This document shows positions 36,683 through 49,500 of a DNA stretch of 64,000 nucleotides, piece after piece (positions within the stretch are counted from its first letter, which is position 1; every line of letters begins with the position of its first letter). The stretch lies in NCBI GenBank assembly GCA_002914845.1, contig JXTC01000217.1, forward strand, positions 179,856 to 243,855, in the 5' to 3' direction. This DNA is from Trema orientale (lineage: Eukaryota; Streptophyta; Magnoliopsida; Rosales; Cannabaceae). A model generated the notes under the pieces. The model saw only the letters and a list, made by a program, of their open reading frames with translations. It was not told the DNA's origin and did not search any database. The position numbers were made by a program, and so were the translations under genes.

Positions 36683-37365
36683 TAAGGTTTATAGCTAAAT
36701 GTCCAGACAAGAATTAAAATACAATATATTTACAACTGAAATTTAAAAAAAAAAAAAGACATTTAGCTATTATTTTTAAAACATGATATCTACTTAAATT
36801 AATTTAAAAAATTGGTTATCTACCTCACCAAAAAGGCAAAAAAGAAAAGAGAAATAAATGAATAAATAATAATCATTATTGGACTAACTCATCTTATCTC
36901 GTAGAGTTTATAGCTAAATGTCTAACTCATTTAATGGAAAAAATGAAAATATAATATATTTACAACTGAAACTAAAAAAAAAAAGACATTTAGATATTAT
37001 TTTTAAAATATGATATCTACTTAAATTAATTTAAAAATTTGGTTATCTACCTTACCAAAAAGGCAAAAAAAAAAAAGAGAAATAAATGAATAAATAATAA
37101 TTATTATTGGACTAACTCATCTTATCTCATAGAGTTTATAGCTAAATTCTAACTCATTTAATGAAAAAAATGAAAACATAATATATTTACAACTGAAACT
37201 AAAAAAAAAAAGAACATTTATATATTACTTTTAAAACATGAATGTCTACTCAAACTAATTTAAAAAATTAATCATCTATCTCACCAAAAAATTAAAAAAA
37301 AAAAAACCAAAGAGAAATAAATGAAAGAATAATAATCATTATTGGGCTGGCCCATCTTATCTGAT
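36683..37365. repeat. Three tandem copies of a ~225-230 bp unit
   Basis: Each copy starts GTTTATAGCTAAAT (36687, 36906 and 37134), then ATAATATATTTACAACTGAA, an A-run, GACATTTA.ATATTA, GATATCTACTTAAATTAATTT, a CACCAAAAAGGCAAAA-type A-rich stretch, GAAATAAATGAATAAATAAT and ATTGGACTAACTCATCTTAT. Copies 1 and 2 are close and copy 3 is more diverged. Parts resemble 17220-17515. Confidence 0.88.
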
Positions 37366-37419
37366 AGAGTTCACATCAGACTGGCCCAGGGCCACTCTTG
37401 GTGTTGGAAGTCGTGGGAC

Positions 37420-37690
37420 AAAAACTTTTGTTAAATTCAATGTTTTGTTAGAGAGAGAGAAATGAGAATGAGATTTAAAAAAAAAAATTATAAAGAGAAA
37501 TTAAGATTGCTTTTAGAGTAATCAATAGTTTATAATGGATTAAAGTAGATCAAAAAACTTTTGTTAAATTCAATGTTTTGTCTCCGTAGAGAGAGAGAGA
37601 TAAGAATGAGATTTAAAAAAAAATTATAAAGAGAAATTAAGATTGCTTTTAGAGTAGTCAATAGTTTATAATGGATTAAAGTAGATCAAA
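37420..37690. repeat. Tandem duplication, two copies of ~133 bp
   Basis: AAAACTTTTGTTAAATTCAA begins copies at 37421 and 37554. Both continue through a GAGAGAGA tract, GAATGAGATTT, an A-run and GATTGCTTTTAGAGTA(A/G)TCAATAG to GGATTAAAGTAGATCAAA. Near-identity suggests a recent event. Confidence 0.9.
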
Positions 37691-39292
37691 CGTGAAACAC
37701 AACAAATGTGAAACATATCGCTTGCAAATTGATTTATTTATGTATGTGTTTATTATAAATTTGACTAAAATGGTATTGGGTCCACATTGGAGTGCTCTCT
37801 TCATAGTTCATATTAACACCTTTCTAACATGCTTATATCCGTGGCCACCCTCTAGCTTTGGCTTTATTACCCGATTTGACTCGATTAACAGGTGATTCAG
37901 TTCAGGAACCTGAATGGAAATGGATGCTACTCTAATTTCAATCATGTGATATGAGTTGCGACACCCAAAAAGGAAGATATTTTCACCGAGTAAAAACCCC
38001 GAAACAAAAGTTTTTTTTTTATATAAAATTATTATTATAATAGTCATTATTATTATGATTACTATTTTCATTCCAAATTAAATAAAGATTACAATAACAA
38101 ATCGAGTTATATATAACTTCTTATATAGAGAATCAGAAAATCGATTCATAAATTTGAAGAAAGAAAAATATTCAAAGATTTTGAAACAAAAGTGATACAT
38201 GTCAATGATCTTGGAAAAAAACTTTATGAAGAATATGATAGAGCTCTTCGCTCGTTGCAATTATTCACTATCTGAATTGACATTTCTGATTGATTCACCG
38301 AAGGGATTCTACCAACTCCGATGTGTGATAGTAATTACCTCTTAAGATCTGAATAAAAAATTATACAAATCTAAATAACATCCACACTAGTAAAAGAGAA
38401 AAAACTAAAAAATAACCTAAATTAACCACAAATCTAAATTTAGATGTACTAAGAGCATCATAGATATAAATCTAAGTGGACAACTATTTTCACGAATGGA
38501 ATAATTATTTAGAAATTAAAACAAAAATATAAAAGGAAAACGAGAAAAACCGACCGTAACGAAGAAAGAAAGGGAGAGGGAAATAGAATACAATATTCAT
38601 TATTATTATTATTGGCTTTGAAAGTTGAAACCCAAAATCAAAGCTGAGTGCTTTAGTGAGCAAACCAAAGACAAAAGCATTCACCGATTATTAATCAATG
38701 GTCCAATTTGTATGAAGCCTTTTCTTTTTGTTTATTTATTTATCTTGCACGGGAAGATTCTAGGGTAAAGTTAAAAAAAAAAAATGAAAAAAAAAAACAA
38801 AAACAAAAAACACACCTTGTAAATGATAAATGATCTTGAGCTCACATTGGGAAGAGACGTGAACGATGATATTATCCTTGCAACCACACTAATAGATGTA
38901 TGAAATTAGGGTTATATGGGGAAAAAAAAAATACTTTGAAATATAATCTTTTTGTAAATTTAATTGTCTTTTGATATGTGCAAAATTATACATTCATATT
39001 TTAAATATCTACAAATTTGTACATTCTACATATAAATTTTCCAATAAATTTCTCACTAAACATGGAATCCGAATTGAGAGTATTTTATTTCTGCTGATTA
39101 ATACAAAAAATCTATTAGAAATAACTTAAAAAAGTTTGTATAAATTACCTAATTTTTACACAGAATGTATAAATTTGCAGAGATTTGAAATGTGGAAGTA
39201 TAACTCGACACAAGTCAAAAGACAAAGTTAAAATTACAGAAAGGTCATGTTTCAGGTTTTTTCTTTTTATTTTTTAATTGCAGTTATCATAT
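37691..39292. other. Intergenic, no gene seen
   Basis: AT-rich with (ATT)n patches near 38600 and A-runs near 38773-38808. No supported coding sequence. Confidence 0.6.
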
Positions 39293-39295
39293 TAA

Positions 39296-39904
39296 GGTGC
39301 TATTTGGTAATACTTTTTTTTTTTGTCTTTTTAAATATAAAAACAGAAGTACTTTATTTTATTTTGATTTTGATTTTCAAATACAAAAATATATTTGGTA
39401 ACTAATGTTTTTGTTTTTTGCTTTCTAAAATAAAAACTAAAAACATATTTGATAGCTAATTTTTTTCACTTTTAAAAGTGAAAATCAAAAGGAGAGCAAT
39501 AAGGGAAAAAGGAAGAAAGAGTGAAAAACGAGAAAAAGTGGTAGTTATATAAATAAATTTTAAAAGTGGTATTTTAAAAAATAAAACTTTAAAAAAGTGA
39601 TATTTTCTAAATAAATTGGGACTTTTTAAAAAATATTTTACCATTTTATACAGTTTTATTTTTTAAAAATACCATTTTTAAAATTATTATTTTAAAAAAT
39701 ATTTAGAAGAATAACACTTTTACAAGAGACCATAGAGATAGTGATAAGAGAGTTAGCGATGAGAGGGAAAACGTTGAGCGAAATGGTGATATTAATCTAA
39801 ATATGTTTGAATTTTGATACTAGCATTTCTAAAAGATTGTTTAAAAGAATTTTGAAAATTAAAAAAACAAAAAATTGTTTAAATAAATGGTTACAAACAA
39901 GCCA
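39296..39904. mobile_element. Tourist-like element with TAA duplications
   Basis: The left end GGTGCTATTTGGTAATAC and the right end read inward TGGCTTGTTTGTAACCATT are an imperfect inverted repeat flanked by TAA (39293-39295 and 39905-39907). Inner phrases such as ATATTTGGTAACTAATGTTT and GATAGCTAATTTTTTTC are typical of such elements. Non-coding. Confidence 0.5.
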
Positions 39905-39907
39905 TAA

Positions 39908-41127
39908 ATTATTGCATTTCCATAAAATTTATTAATTCAATGTGTTGATTTTGATAACATCTTGATATAATATTTGGTTCAAATCATTTGTTATTAACCA
40001 AATTTCCTTTTACCATTGAAGCCTCCAAAAGTTAGCATCAAGTCCCTAATGTTATTGAAAATCCCTTACGTCCCGACACTTTTATTGATAGTGGTCATTT
40101 ATCTTCTCAATTTTAAAATTTCATTTACGCAAACTAATTTTTACAAATGTGGTGCCACTTTGTCACAAATTTTTACAAATGTGATGTAAGTTTGCCCCGA
40201 TTAGTTAACAACATCATTAGAAATCTACGTCATGTCGTGGGGGTAAAAACACAATTAAGTTAAAAATGGTCTTAATTTGGGTTAAGTGCATTTGGTGGAT
40301 ATGCCATTGAGAAAATTCTCCAAATTTCTTCCTCGTGGTTCTCGATTTTAATAGCAAAAATTCTCCCTATTTATTAGGTTTATGCAAATCTAAGAAAAAT
40401 AGGAATTTCTTTTAAACCCATTTATTCCTTCTTATTTAGTGCATCTCAATATTTGATGAGTAAAAAAGTTTATTTACTAGCACTGCCTACTAATTGTGGC
40501 AAATTGGCATATTATTCTTAAAAATTAGGGCAAACTGACACCACACTTATAATACTTGAGATGACACCACACTTATAATACTTGAGATGCCTACACTTAT
40601 AATACTTGAGATGCATAGGCAAAATTTCAAATGTGATCAGTAAACGACAATAATCAACTAAAATTGAAGGCTATAAGATATTTTATCATTGTTTTTCAAA
40701 GAAAGAAAAAAAAAAAAAGAAGAAAACTTCAACGAGAAAAACTAGAGATATTAGCATGTCAAGTGGTTATTCTCTTGTCAAATTCTCAATTTTCCCCCCA
40801 GCAAAATCAACAATAATAATACTTTTGAATCTTGATTTTACACCAAACTAGAATTCCAAGAAGAAGAGTGTGTACATACGGGATCAGGAAGTGCATTTTA
40901 CTCCAATCTCATCAAAAGTAGTCTAGAAAGAGGTGCAAAGCAACTGGACCCCATAAGCAAATAAACTCACAAGGATTTGACTATAAAAGTGCAACCATCT
41001 GGATTCAGAAATTTTTTTTTTTTTTTAAAAACACCAAAAGACTTGCATATGAGTTACAATAGAGAAAATGAAAAATAAAATAAAAAAGAAAAGAAAAGAA
41101 ATTAAAAGTATTGAGGTTTTTGCTTGC
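39908..41127. other. Intergenic spacer including the 3' end of the small MGGCLGCF gene
   Basis: No further gene is seen. A three-unit minisatellite is at 40537-40612. The final ~100 bp before 41128 are presumably 3' UTR of the minus-strand gene. Confidence 0.55.
40537..40612. repeat. 26 bp minisatellite, three units
   Basis: GACACCACACTTATAATACT followed by TGAGAT occurs at 40537 and 40563. A third, slightly shorter unit (GCCTACACTTATAATACTTG...) starts at 40589. Confidence 0.9.
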
Positions 41128-44100
41128 TCAATCGTACAAACCCTCCTGCTCCCAAATATCAACTAGGAAGTCTATCATTTCCTGTTGCATAATATCAACC
41201 AAACTACAATTATCAATATAATCCTTATCATTATTATTATTATTATTATTATTATTTTTATTAAAACATGGAAAAAAAGAAAAAATCAAAGAGCCAAAGC
41301 AACTTACAGAAAGAGGGATTGGGTGTGGGAAAGGCTTGCTAGTGCCAAGTAGACTCTCATAAGTAGCATTCCAACTGCACAAAGAGAGTTAAAATGTCAA
41401 AGATAAAGTAAAGTCAACCAAGTGAAATTCAGGGTACCTCATGTTGCCTAAAAGCTAAGAAATGTTTCTTCATAATCCAAAGCTTACGCATTGGCCAACT
41501 TAAGAGATTAAACAAATGAAAGCTTGGCCCAAAAAATTAAAAAAAATAAAAATAAATAAAAAAAATTGCGGCTTCTATAAAAATAATGCCAAAACCTACT
41601 TTAATGACTTCCATAGTTCCATACTAGTGTAATGCAAGTTAAAAGTCACCTTATTCTGGGTTCTGGGCTTTGTGTTTTTATCTGAGATTTTTTATTTCCA
41701 AGCCATTGCTGCCTTGTCTGATTCCAGAGAAGAAGACCTGAATCAATTCAATCCATTACTTAAAAAGGAGTTTCATTTATGGATAAAAAGATAGGTATAT
41801 AATGGAGTTTGTCACGTCCTATCAAACGAAAGAAAGACTAAATTGGCATTTGATTCGTGGAAGAGAATTAGAATAGTGATGATAATTGTGATACAAAGAA
41901 TATGAATGATATTCCAATTGTTCGACAAGAATAATTTTACTTTTAATGTTTTGGTAGGAGGAAAATTATGTAAGGTTGGGTTTTTAACTTTTTAAATATA
42001 AATTTGACTTAGGATGTAATGGTTATTCCTTAGTTGGTGGAAAGAAATACCCAATTTCATCATCTAATGGAATTATGATTCCATAAGAAAGGTGATTCCA
42101 TTGCTAAAATAAACAAAAGTATACTGAATCTTTTAGAATGACCATTACATACATTCCAAGGTTCATTCCTTCAAATCAAACATACCATAAATGAAAAGAG
42201 GACCAGGAAATTTCAGAAAAAAGAAATGAAAAAAGGTCCAGTATGCATTGTTCTCTCCGTGAAAGTCAAGGAAAATTCAAATAGTTTACCATGCCAATAG
42301 TCAAAACCAACGCAGACTGGGATAAAACAGAAAGAGGCACAAATATGGATAAAGAAAAAATGGAATAGAAATATTAGGAGCAGAATTTCAGCTGTCATGA
42401 AAAACTAGAAACATGAAAGTGAGTGACCTTAAAAACTATAGGATGCATGAGCAAAGGTTAGGTAAAACCATAAGAAAAAGTGTCAAATGGATGAAGTTAA
42501 TGGTATGTATGAAACTTGCCATAGTTTACAAATTCGTGAGGATTGCTGGTGCTGGTAGGAGTAGCATGAGGATCAGGAGGATGGTTTGAGGTGGTGATTG
42601 ATGAGATGCTTCTCTGGGAGGGGAGGCCGCCATTTTCCATTTCTATAGTGCTAGAGCTCCAAAGATCCTCTGAAAAACTAGATTTCTTCACTGGTCGACC
42701 TTGAATTCTCAGTCCCTTTGACGGCTCATCTACCGCTATAATTAGTGATGGTTTGGTAAAGCATCCGAGACAGCCTCTGCTCTGTTTTAAATCAGGTTCA
42801 ACCAACAAATATTGATTAACACCACCTATCAACTTAAGAGCCAGATTGTATAAAAATTGGAAGAACAATACAAGATGCGAGAGGCAGGTATAGAATACAA
42901 ATATTCCTTTCATAACCCACCAGAACCAAATATAAGAAGACCGAAATTGAAATTGAAATTGAAGAAACCCACCGAACATTGAGACATGTATAACTGAAAT
43001 TTCCACCAAAAGACATAATCTTTTTCCAAGATATAAAATGTAAGGAAATAAAATAACCTGATGAGAATGAAATCAGAAAGTGTTTAACTGCCAAACATAT
43101 AAATGACAATGAGAAAGAGTTTTAACTGCCAAATGTATAAATGAAATCAAAGCATAAATATAATAACCGAGTTAAACGAACTCTAATAACACTGAAATGG
43201 GATCAGATTAAGAATGCCTATTCTGGTAAAAAATAAAAAAAATAAAAAAATGGAAAAGTAAACAATCTAATTCCCATATAGAACAAGTACGCAATTTTCT
43301 GAAAGAAAAGAACAGACAAAGTCACAAAACGGAATCCCATTGCTTCTGACTTGGGTTTCCTCCATTAAAACAAAGGCTAACTGGCCAAGCAAATTGACCC
43401 CAGGTCACAAGGATTGTTAAGCAATCACCAGGAGATTATAAACAGGATAATCTAGTTTATTCTTTTCTTTTCTCTTACACTGAAAATCGTCTTGCATTTA
43501 CCCTTGAACTTCTCCATGATTAACAGCACAAGAGCTCGAACATAAGCGCCAGAAAACACTAAAAATGTGCAGCAAGGTTTCTTTCCGAAGCATCTTTCGG
43601 TTTGGGACAACAAACAACACTTGGAGTACATAGCTCCTACAGAATTCCATGCAAAAGCAAAACCCTATGAATGGCAATGCTATAAGCCTATCTAACCAAA
43701 TGCCCAAAACTTGAAGCAAAGAATGCCAAATGAAAGAAGAAGGGGAAAAAAAAAAAAAAAAAATGGTCCCAGATGAACCCTATTCAGCTATACTAGCTCG
43801 CTTAACAAGCAAGCAAACACAAGTACGAACCTTCCAAATCAAGTTAAATAAACCAAGAAACAAAAGAAAACCTCAAGGCCTGTTTGGTTCCCCAGAAAGC
43901 TAAGGAATCATGGAAAGAAAAAAAGAATAGATTTTTTAATCAGGCTATTGTCACCCCAGAACCTCAAACAGGAAATTCCCCACAGCTAGAATGAATAGTA
44001 ACATAGTTGATAATTCATTGTAAAGCTCAAAATTTTACTCGTTTTATAGGGGCAAAAAAAAATAAGATACCCCTTAATCTAGAATATAGAATTGGCATAT

Positions 44101-44323
44101 ATTTCCCATAAAATTCCCTTACTTTCTTAGCAACCAAACATACAAAACTCAAAACAACACCCCGTATCAACTGAAAGATCGAATTTAAGGAACCAAGTTT
44201 TTAACTTTTCTTCTCAAACAAATCAATCACAAATGAAATAAGATCTCAAATGTTCAATTTTTTAACAACCGAAAGTAAAGCCAAAGAACATAGTGATGAA
44301 GAAACTGATATAACTCACCCCAT
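41128..44323 (-). CDS. Small conserved plant protein starting MGGCLGCF (DUF4050-like), 156 aa, five coding exons
   Basis: Exons on the minus strand: 44319-44323 (ATGGG only), 42520-42776, 41650-41737, 41308-41374 and 41128-41181. The frame stays open through all four joins. The second coding intron starts with GC (ATG|GCAAGT) rather than GT; the other donors are GTGAGT, GTGACT and GTAAGT. The protein reads MGGCLGCFTKPSLIIAVDEP, then SKGLRIQGR, a Ser-rich middle (residues about 33-82), HEFVNYGLLLWNQTRQQWLG, SWNATYESLLGTSKPFPHPI and the C-terminus EMIDFLVDIWEQEGLYD. I recognise a plant family of unknown function (I believe annotated DUF4050, as in Arabidopsis At1g15350; not verified). Gly2 with Cys4 and Cys7 suggests N-myristoylation plus palmitoylation, hence membrane attachment (inference). 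Longer frames starting near 43009 run through intron and were rejected. Confidence 0.85.
41229..41260. repeat. (ATT)n microsatellite in the last intron of the MGGCLGCF gene
   Basis: About eight to nine ATT units (AAT on the gene strand) lie within the 126 nt intron at 41182-41307. Confidence 0.85.
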
Positions 44324-44800
44324 GCATGCGAGAATGTCAAAGACCCAAGAAGGAATATATCTTTGCATTTAAACACGCCCAACCAGAGACCTTGGTTGCA
44401 AAACACTAAACCCAGAAAGCAGAGAGGCACCCTCTAAAGTCCTGCATATACAGTATACACTGATACATATTAGTTCAAAGTTCAAACCCCAGAAACCAAC
44501 CAATAAGAAAGAAGCAATAGAAACCCATCAATGCTTTTCTGCTTCCCGATGAGAAGAAAAATCAAGGAAAATTCCCCATGACTTATCCTTCATATTTTCC
44601 GGGAAAAGAAAATAGTGTCTGGGTAGAAGCAGAGACCTGAAAAATACCATGGTTGAGTTGAAATGAGGTTCCTCTCCGTTTTTATGAATGAAACTAGTAC
44701 TGGCCCTCTGTTTCACGAAACTACTGGCCCCCTCGTTCCTGACTGAGCCAAAGAGACCCCTCTCTCTCTCTCGTTTTGGATTTTAACCTTTTCCTCTTTT
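44324..44800 (-). promoter_or_regulatory. Probable 5' leader and promoter of the MGGCLGCF gene
   Basis: Upstream of the ATG the minus strand shows leader-like, moderately complex sequence to about 44760, where a GAGAGAGAGAGAGGGG tract (CTCTCT on +) sits. The transcription start is unknown. A 62-codon open frame at 44528-44716 would be upstream of the main start if transcribed. Confidence 0.4.
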
Positions 44801-46126
44801 TTTTTTTTTTTTCATTTTAGGAAAAATGAAGAAAAGACAAGCAAGTTTGGTAAGTATTTGTTTCTACATTACAACTACCTCTTTTGATTTTCTTCTCCAA
44901 AAATATAAAAATAAAAGTAAAAAAGAATCAACCTTTCCTTTTTTCAGAGCTTTACAACTCATTATAATCTATGAATAAATACTGAGCAAGTACTAAATTC
45001 AAGAAAAAGAAAAGACTTGCAATCTTGCATAAAGATACTTGAAATTGTGGATTTGTGCTAAGTTATTTTGATAAACGTAGTCAAATCCACGAAATCAGAG
45101 TACAAATTAAAATGATTCGTGTAATCATATAACAGGTCAAGCATAACTTTTTACGTATCGCTTATTAGTACCAAAGTTATAAATATAAAAGTGGACAAGA
45201 AGAATTTGATGAATTATGAAAGGGAAATGAGAGAAGAAAAAGAGGCACGGGACTAATCGGATAATGTGTGTAATAATATAAATAGAAAAAAAAAAAGACT
45301 CGTCCTAATTGTATTAATTGTCAACAAACGGATAGTATTTTCATTTATATAATTATAAAAAAAAAATAAGAAAAGAAAAAAGGTGAGCGATGCCACCGAG
45401 AAGAAGATTTTTGTTTTAAGGGTTTGTTGCTCCAGCTAAGTTGATGTAAACTAATCTCGAGCTAACTTTATCCAATGGAATATGAAAAACAATAAATAAA
45501 AGCTTCTAAGGATAATTAACTGCCCCCTTAAGTGGAACTTAAATTTTTTCAGGAAAAAAGAGAGAAAGTAAAACTTATTCTGTTACTGTAACAATAAATG
45601 CTATACAAAGACAAAGGTATAAATACTTTTTTAAGATGAGCCTTGCTCTCTTTATTATTCAACCACATGAGTCAAAAGACATAAATCATCATTGTCCTTT
45701 TTGTCAACCATATCAGTAATATGCAAAAGACTTTACCTAAATGAAAACAAGCAGCCTCTGCCAACATTTGGTACGCTACAAATGGATTAGTGCATGGACA
45801 ACTTGAATGGATTTGGACCAGATCTCATCTCCAACCACCCTTTTCACCAAACAAATTACATTTAAAAACGAATTCAGAGCAATTTGCAAAAATTTTGTAA
45901 GAGCATGTGAAGTTAGGGGGACAAAACTTTGAGGGCAATGGTGTCCAAAGCAAAAAAGACTGCCATAACAGGCAGAGCAAGATCACACTTTTTGCCGCCA
46001 CCACGTATTTTTCATGTGCACTTTAGCTTAGGCACTCTGGTGTAGTGGTTTTCCATGCTCAATTGGCTTTGTTTGGGGCCCCCATGACTTGAAATATTGG
46101 CCTCCAATTCTATTCATGATCTGTCC

Positions 46127-46162
<36 letters not shown>

Positions 46163-46440
46163 GGCTAGGTGGGGTCAAAATCAAATGGCGTAATCATGAA
46201 CAAAAAGCAGTTTTCCTTGCTCTCAAAGGACGCCAAATATTGGTTATGAACGAACTTGGTTTGCAATCATTTTATATCTGGTATTACAATGATGTGAGAG
46301 AGTAAAGAACCAGGCATCGTTAAAAGCTTCATGAAGAATACGACAACTAAAAAAAAAGTGAGAAAAAATAGTAGAAGAATACAAAGGTTTGGACGATGAA
46401 ACAAAGTGGGAATATGGTTATATATCACGGATATCGTATT
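44801..46440. other. Intergenic between two minus-strand genes
   Basis: No gene is seen. A (GT)n/(GA)n compound microsatellite lies at about 46127-46164. The final stretch before 46547 should include the PLD 3' UTR. Confidence 0.6.
46127..46164. repeat. Compound (GT)n(GA)n microsatellite
   Basis: GTGTGTGTGTGTGTG is followed directly by a run of about eleven GA units. Confidence 0.9.
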
Positions 46441-46546
46441 ATGTACACATATTGTATAAACATGTTAGAGGTATAACTATAAGCTTTCGTAAATTACTAA
46501 TGTGATAGGATACATTCCAACTCTAGAGATGCCGACTAGTAGCCTA

Positions 46547-49500
46547 CTAGGTGGTGAGGATTGGAGGCAGGTATTCATCTTTCTTGCCCAAGACTCGTGC
46601 CTTCGTGTCAGGGAAGAACTCAAACCCTGGCAGCGCATGAATGGTTCCATCTTTGTTTACGTCAATGGGGTAGCGGAGTAGGTGACACTGCAGGTCATTA
46701 TCAAATGTGTCGCTCGAGTACAGTTCCCATGACCTTTGAGCATACTGATTCACCATTTGGACACATTCCAGGGTTGCGGGTTGCAAGAAGGTTCTCTCCA
46801 ACAAGCCAAGGTGTTCTTGCCAGAGCGCCATTCGGAAACCGAATATTTGGCCTCTGGCAGGTCCATGGTCGACTAAATGGTGCGGCTGGAATGCTCCCAT
46901 AGCAATCTCAGAGTCCCTTGCGCCGTCCATGGATCTCTGGTTGATGTTAGCCGATCCAACGATTATGTATTCGTCATCAACTGCCACGGACACGTGCGTT
47001 TTTTTCCCAGGACGTGTTAGAATTTGAAGTCGAACATGAGAAAATATAAAACTGAGAAATAAATGTGCACATGTTGGAAGAAAGAAGTAATGCTAACAAG
47101 GACAAACCAATAAGATATAATACCAAGCAAGCTTAGATATCAAATAGTAGAAACATATCATTTAATTATCTTTCCATTTCAATAGATGTTATGATATTCA
47201 AGCAGAAAGACTGAAACTTTAGATAGCCTATTATTTCAATAGATGTTATGATATTCAAACAGAGATTATTGCTTACCTATCATCATCTTGGAATGAACGT
47301 AAATCATGAAACGCCTGGAGTGTTGGGCTCTCCTGTAATCAGTGTCAGGTTCTGGTATCTCTGGAGGTATGTATTCTGCTATCTTCCCACTTTGCTCTCG
47401 GTTCCCAAGACAGAAAAAGGTCAGATACTCTCTGGGGTCTGCATCGAAACCTTTTCTTTGAAGGGCTTCAGTGATATCGGAATACATCATTTCCATGGTC
47501 CGCCTTTGCCAATCTAGTATAGCCTGAACAGAACCACTCTCGGGAATTCCTTCCGGCCACATTGGGATAACAATGTATACAGCAAACCTTTCCCCTGCTT
47601 CAATTTTACTAACGATTTTCAATGAAAGCTCCTTAGGTATAAGATGCAGAGCATCGATATCCTCGACCTTAATATCCGAAGATCTCCAGCCGAATGAGCT
47701 TCCCAGGAAATACTGATTTTCGATGTAGATGAAGTTTTTGGCTCGCCGAATGGCATTAATGTAAGCATCCTGAATGCTGCGGTCAATGACATTGTCCTTC
47801 CCAGATACAAGCCCAAATTCTATTGCTTCCTTGGGGTCCTCAGGGAAGCCGGAAACGGCCCCACCATCAATAGATCGAAATAGCTGAACGCTCCATGTTT
47901 CAGTGTCATCATTTGATGAAATGCTGTGCGTAGGGTGAACCAGAATTTTGTCAAGCCTGTTCGGAGGAATTAAGAACTTATCACCAACTTGTCTTCTCCA
48001 CCTCTGCTCAAAGTTGTACAAGACGTCCCAAGCAATAGGCCCTTCCAGCCTGCTATGGATGTCATGCCAAGGCTCCCTCGGACCACCTTTCTTGATAGAA
48101 GCTCCTGGAAAGTTTGGCTGGTGAAAATCGTTGTGATGGGTTGTGGCCAAAGAACTAAAAAGAGGGTGTTCGAATGTATCATATCTTCCATCACAAAGAT
48201 CAATGCCACCTACAAAACTCACAATCCTCCTCTTTTGAGACCCTTTTTCTGGTAACTCGCTGTCAACCACAACAGTTTTCTGATGGTGAGTAAACATGGT
48301 AGAGATCTCAAACCCCTGAACGATGCTCCTCTTCTTATCAGGATTGCGAGGGCACAAGAAACAATGCACGTTGGTGTTTCGAAAGTACTCGTCAGTTTCT
48401 TGATCATGTGTTGCCATCAAACCATCCTTCTTGAATTGCTCAACCGATGTCCTGTCGTCCCAGATAAGCATGAGAACTGAGACACCCTCATCAGCCTTCC
48501 TCTTAAGAAGCTCTCCAAGTGTAGTACTACCTCCTGGTTTTGGCCTTCTTGGGTCCCTTACCAAGGTTATTTGAGTATATACAGACCATCCAGTTATGTA
48601 AATCAAGTTTTTGGCATTAGTGATCGCATCAAAGATATCCTCCCAACATCTCTCGGGCTCATAAAACTTTCCACTAGATAAAGGTACTTGTGGATCGAAA
48701 TAATCCGGAACATGGGCATCTTGGTATAGAGTGACTTTGCAACCTTGTCTCTGATTGAAAAATGTTCTGGGAACTCCTTGATATTGGGAGTTTCTGATTC
48801 CCAAAGACCAATTCCCTTCGTCAGTAGCACGAACAAATTGCAACTTAACACGAATATTGGAACCCGTGGGCTGGCGGTCTTCATTTAAGATCGGAACCAC
48901 TTCATTCACCACACGGCCGTCGATGATATCTTCAACAGGTAAATAAGCTCTTCCAATTAACGTAGCCCCAACAAGCTCATCATTTTTTACTGTAAATATC
49001 ACGTCTTTGGTCCAATGAGCGCAGTATATGTAAAAAGACTCGTCCCAAACTGGATGGCTGGGATCTCTTTCCACCATTCTGGTTCGTGCCACCCTTGCCT
49101 TGTCTAGATCAATTGTTGCATAGAGTTTTGGTACAACGATCTCCATGTACAATGTTTTTGATCATGAGTTAGAAGGTTCGTACAAAGAAAACCAAAGAGA
49201 ATTAAAATGCACATAGTTAAGGAATCTAGAGGAGAATACGCTTCATATAAGCTAAAAAAATTATGTACCTCAGGCCGCCAAAATACCGCTCTCTTGACTC
49301 CAAGTAAGAATTTTCTAGTTGTCTTTGCGTGTAATTCAAAATATCCCAATTCCAAATGAAAAGAAGGAAAAAAAAAAAAATCTTGAGAAAATTGGAAAAT
49401 AATATAAATACCATTCACTAGTATAAACAGAGATCACATTGTGAAATAAAGTAAAACATTTCGATCATGGTTTATATTAATCTAGAATGGGTTATTAGCA

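Noticed and set aside
42497-43009. 170-codon open frame beginning upstream of the MGGCLGCF domain
   Set aside because: The first ~85 residues are Phe/Ile/Tyr-rich intron translation. A CAG acceptor at 42777-42779 and the upstream ATGGG|GTGAGT donor give the conserved start instead.
47266-49152. PLD large frame taken as a complete gene from its first codon
   Set aside because: The first codon is a TTG within the intron acceptor region and the frame ends by reading into a GTAAGC donor. The real protein needs two upstream exons and one downstream exon.
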